Positions 63,106-64,000 of a stretch of 64,000 nucleotides of DNA are shown here, piece after piece. Position 1 is the first letter of the stretch. The number at the start of each line of letters is the position of its first letter. A model generated the notes under the pieces. It ran no database searches. It was given only the letters and a program-made list of their open reading frames with translations, and was not told the origin of the DNA. This DNA comes from Ephydatia muelleri (lineage: Eukaryota > Porifera > Demospongiae > Spongillida > Spongillidae). The translations under genes and the position numbers were made by a program. The stretch is taken from positions 126,129 to 190,128 of the forward strand of contig JABACO010000012.1 in assembly GCA_013339895.1 (NCBI GenBank). The letters are read 5' to 3'.

Positions 63106-64000
63106 TTTGAAGTGTGATGAATACGATTAGCAAAATACTATTGCCATTGTGCCGTAGAATCAGTTGGACTTTAGCGAGCGTATTTGGATACAGCCGTCAA
63201 ATACCTACAACTTAGTAAAACTGCCGACGCTTAGAAAGCTCAGACAACAGGGACAATGCTCACTCGTTCCCACACTACAGCCTGAAAAAAAGTTTCTTCT
63301 AATCCTGAACTGATAAGATAAGATTCGCTTGGATAAGTATACTGTATCTTTGTCACAATTGAAGCACAATGTTTGCGGTTATGAAAAGGAACTGTAGGAG
63401 ATAATTATAAATTAGAAACTTTCTGCCGAATTTGTTACATTCCTATTTTGAGTTATACTGAACACAATTTCGAAAACTTTGTTTTGTTAGCAATAGCCCA
63501 CAACAGATTTTATCAGCTTTGGATGCTTATCCAGCATAAGCTTGTGGTTGATTTGCCTATTTGGAAGGTTTTTATCCTGGCAAAGAACTAGAAAGAATAA
63601 CCAAGTCACACAGAAGAGTTGGAACACACCAATAGTTTTATTCATGTGCATTTTCTTTATACTGACAGCTTGTTTAAAAACGTCTCTGTAACTTGATTGT
63701 ACCATGAGTTTACTCTATGGAATTTCTTAGTTTTTTTTTATCATACTGCATTTAGAACTTGAAGCATTTTCTACAGACATACATTTTCCTGCTTTATTTC
63801 AACTATTTTGAAAGCCACACTCTAACAGAAGTATGTAAAAACACATAATTCTCTGTAAAGTTGTTCACCATCTTAGCCTGCATTAAAAGCATTCATTTTA
63901 TTTTATTTCAGCTTTTCATGAAAGGTTTAGAAGAAAATCATGCATCTTTGCACTATGTTGCCTTGTAATTGGATTATATATTATGAATATAATTACAAAA
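63106..64000. other. Non-coding end of window
   Basis: AT-rich sequence with no supportable gene. A 72-codon minus-strand frame (63487-63705) has a hydrophobic middle (FQLFCVTWLFFLVLCQ) but no other support. Confidence 0.4.

Overview
The window looks like a repeat-rich piece of an animal genome. A sponge or another early-branching invertebrate is my best guess. The basis is multi-exon genes with very short GT-AG introns (56, 59 and 73 bp are resolved here), CCCTAA/TTAGGG-type telomeric tracts, abundant CA/TG and G-rich microsatellites, piggyBac, non-LTR and tyrosine-recombinase elements, and a 100-N scaffold gap (11103-11202). The species cannot be fixed from sequence alone.

Left part (1.7-10.5 kb): two tandem minus-strand paralogues encode secreted-entry DOMON plus cytochrome b561 membrane redox proteins (FRRS1/SDR2-like). 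For copy A (1773-5923) all 14 exons resolve in phase to 497 codons, with a signal peptide and four candidate haem histidines. Copy B (6892-10485) has two frame breaks and has lost the two histidines expected to hold one of the two haems. Introns of both are filled with minisatellites.

11-19.5 kb: after the gap comes a GC-rich minus-strand multi-exon gene ending in a SET-like domain (12399-15373), with a degraded paralogous fragment at 11.46-11.63 kb. Next is a decayed Crypton-like tyrosine recombinase (17.5-19.06 kb) flanked by 29-bp direct repeats. A (CCCTAA)n tract at 19413-19444 then borders a ~107-bp tandem array.

19.5-45 kb: a nest of related copies. The centrepiece is an intact intronless 1467-codon minus-strand ORF (26520-30923): two C2H2 fingers, a tyrosine-recombinase-like block (R, K, R-H, H, Y), a complete RecQ-type helicase core, then a CCHC knuckle and a CxxC tail. 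Its nearest relatives in my knowledge are fungal telomere-linked RecQ helicases. A zinc-finger ORF lies 2 kb upstream (32877-33176). Broken pieces of the same family lie at 25.7, 40.7, 43.6-44.1 and 44.4-44.9 kb, among a ~2-kb direct repeat, a ~1.6-2.4-kb inverted repeat, MITE-like elements and near-perfect foldbacks.

35-54 kb: mostly non-coding. It has three or four copies of a dispersed repeat with a conserved splice-donor-like core and a degenerate GTAAGCTTG satellite, one non-LTR retrotransposon relic (46.0-47.16 kb) and more foldbacks.

55-62 kb: a large imperfect inverted duplication. Each arm is a 24-bp minisatellite followed by a piggyBac transposase. The left copy (55999-58037) has the DDD catalytic residues and a C-terminal cysteine-rich domain. 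The right copy is broken. The ~1.14-kb centre holds an unidentified 147-codon ORF. A second retrotransposon relic lies at 62.7-63.1 kb.

The window reads as an accessory, possibly once subtelomeric, landscape in which recombinase- and helicase-bearing elements have accumulated. Apart from the DOMON-b561 pair and perhaps the SET-like gene, the protein-coding content appears to belong to mobile elements.
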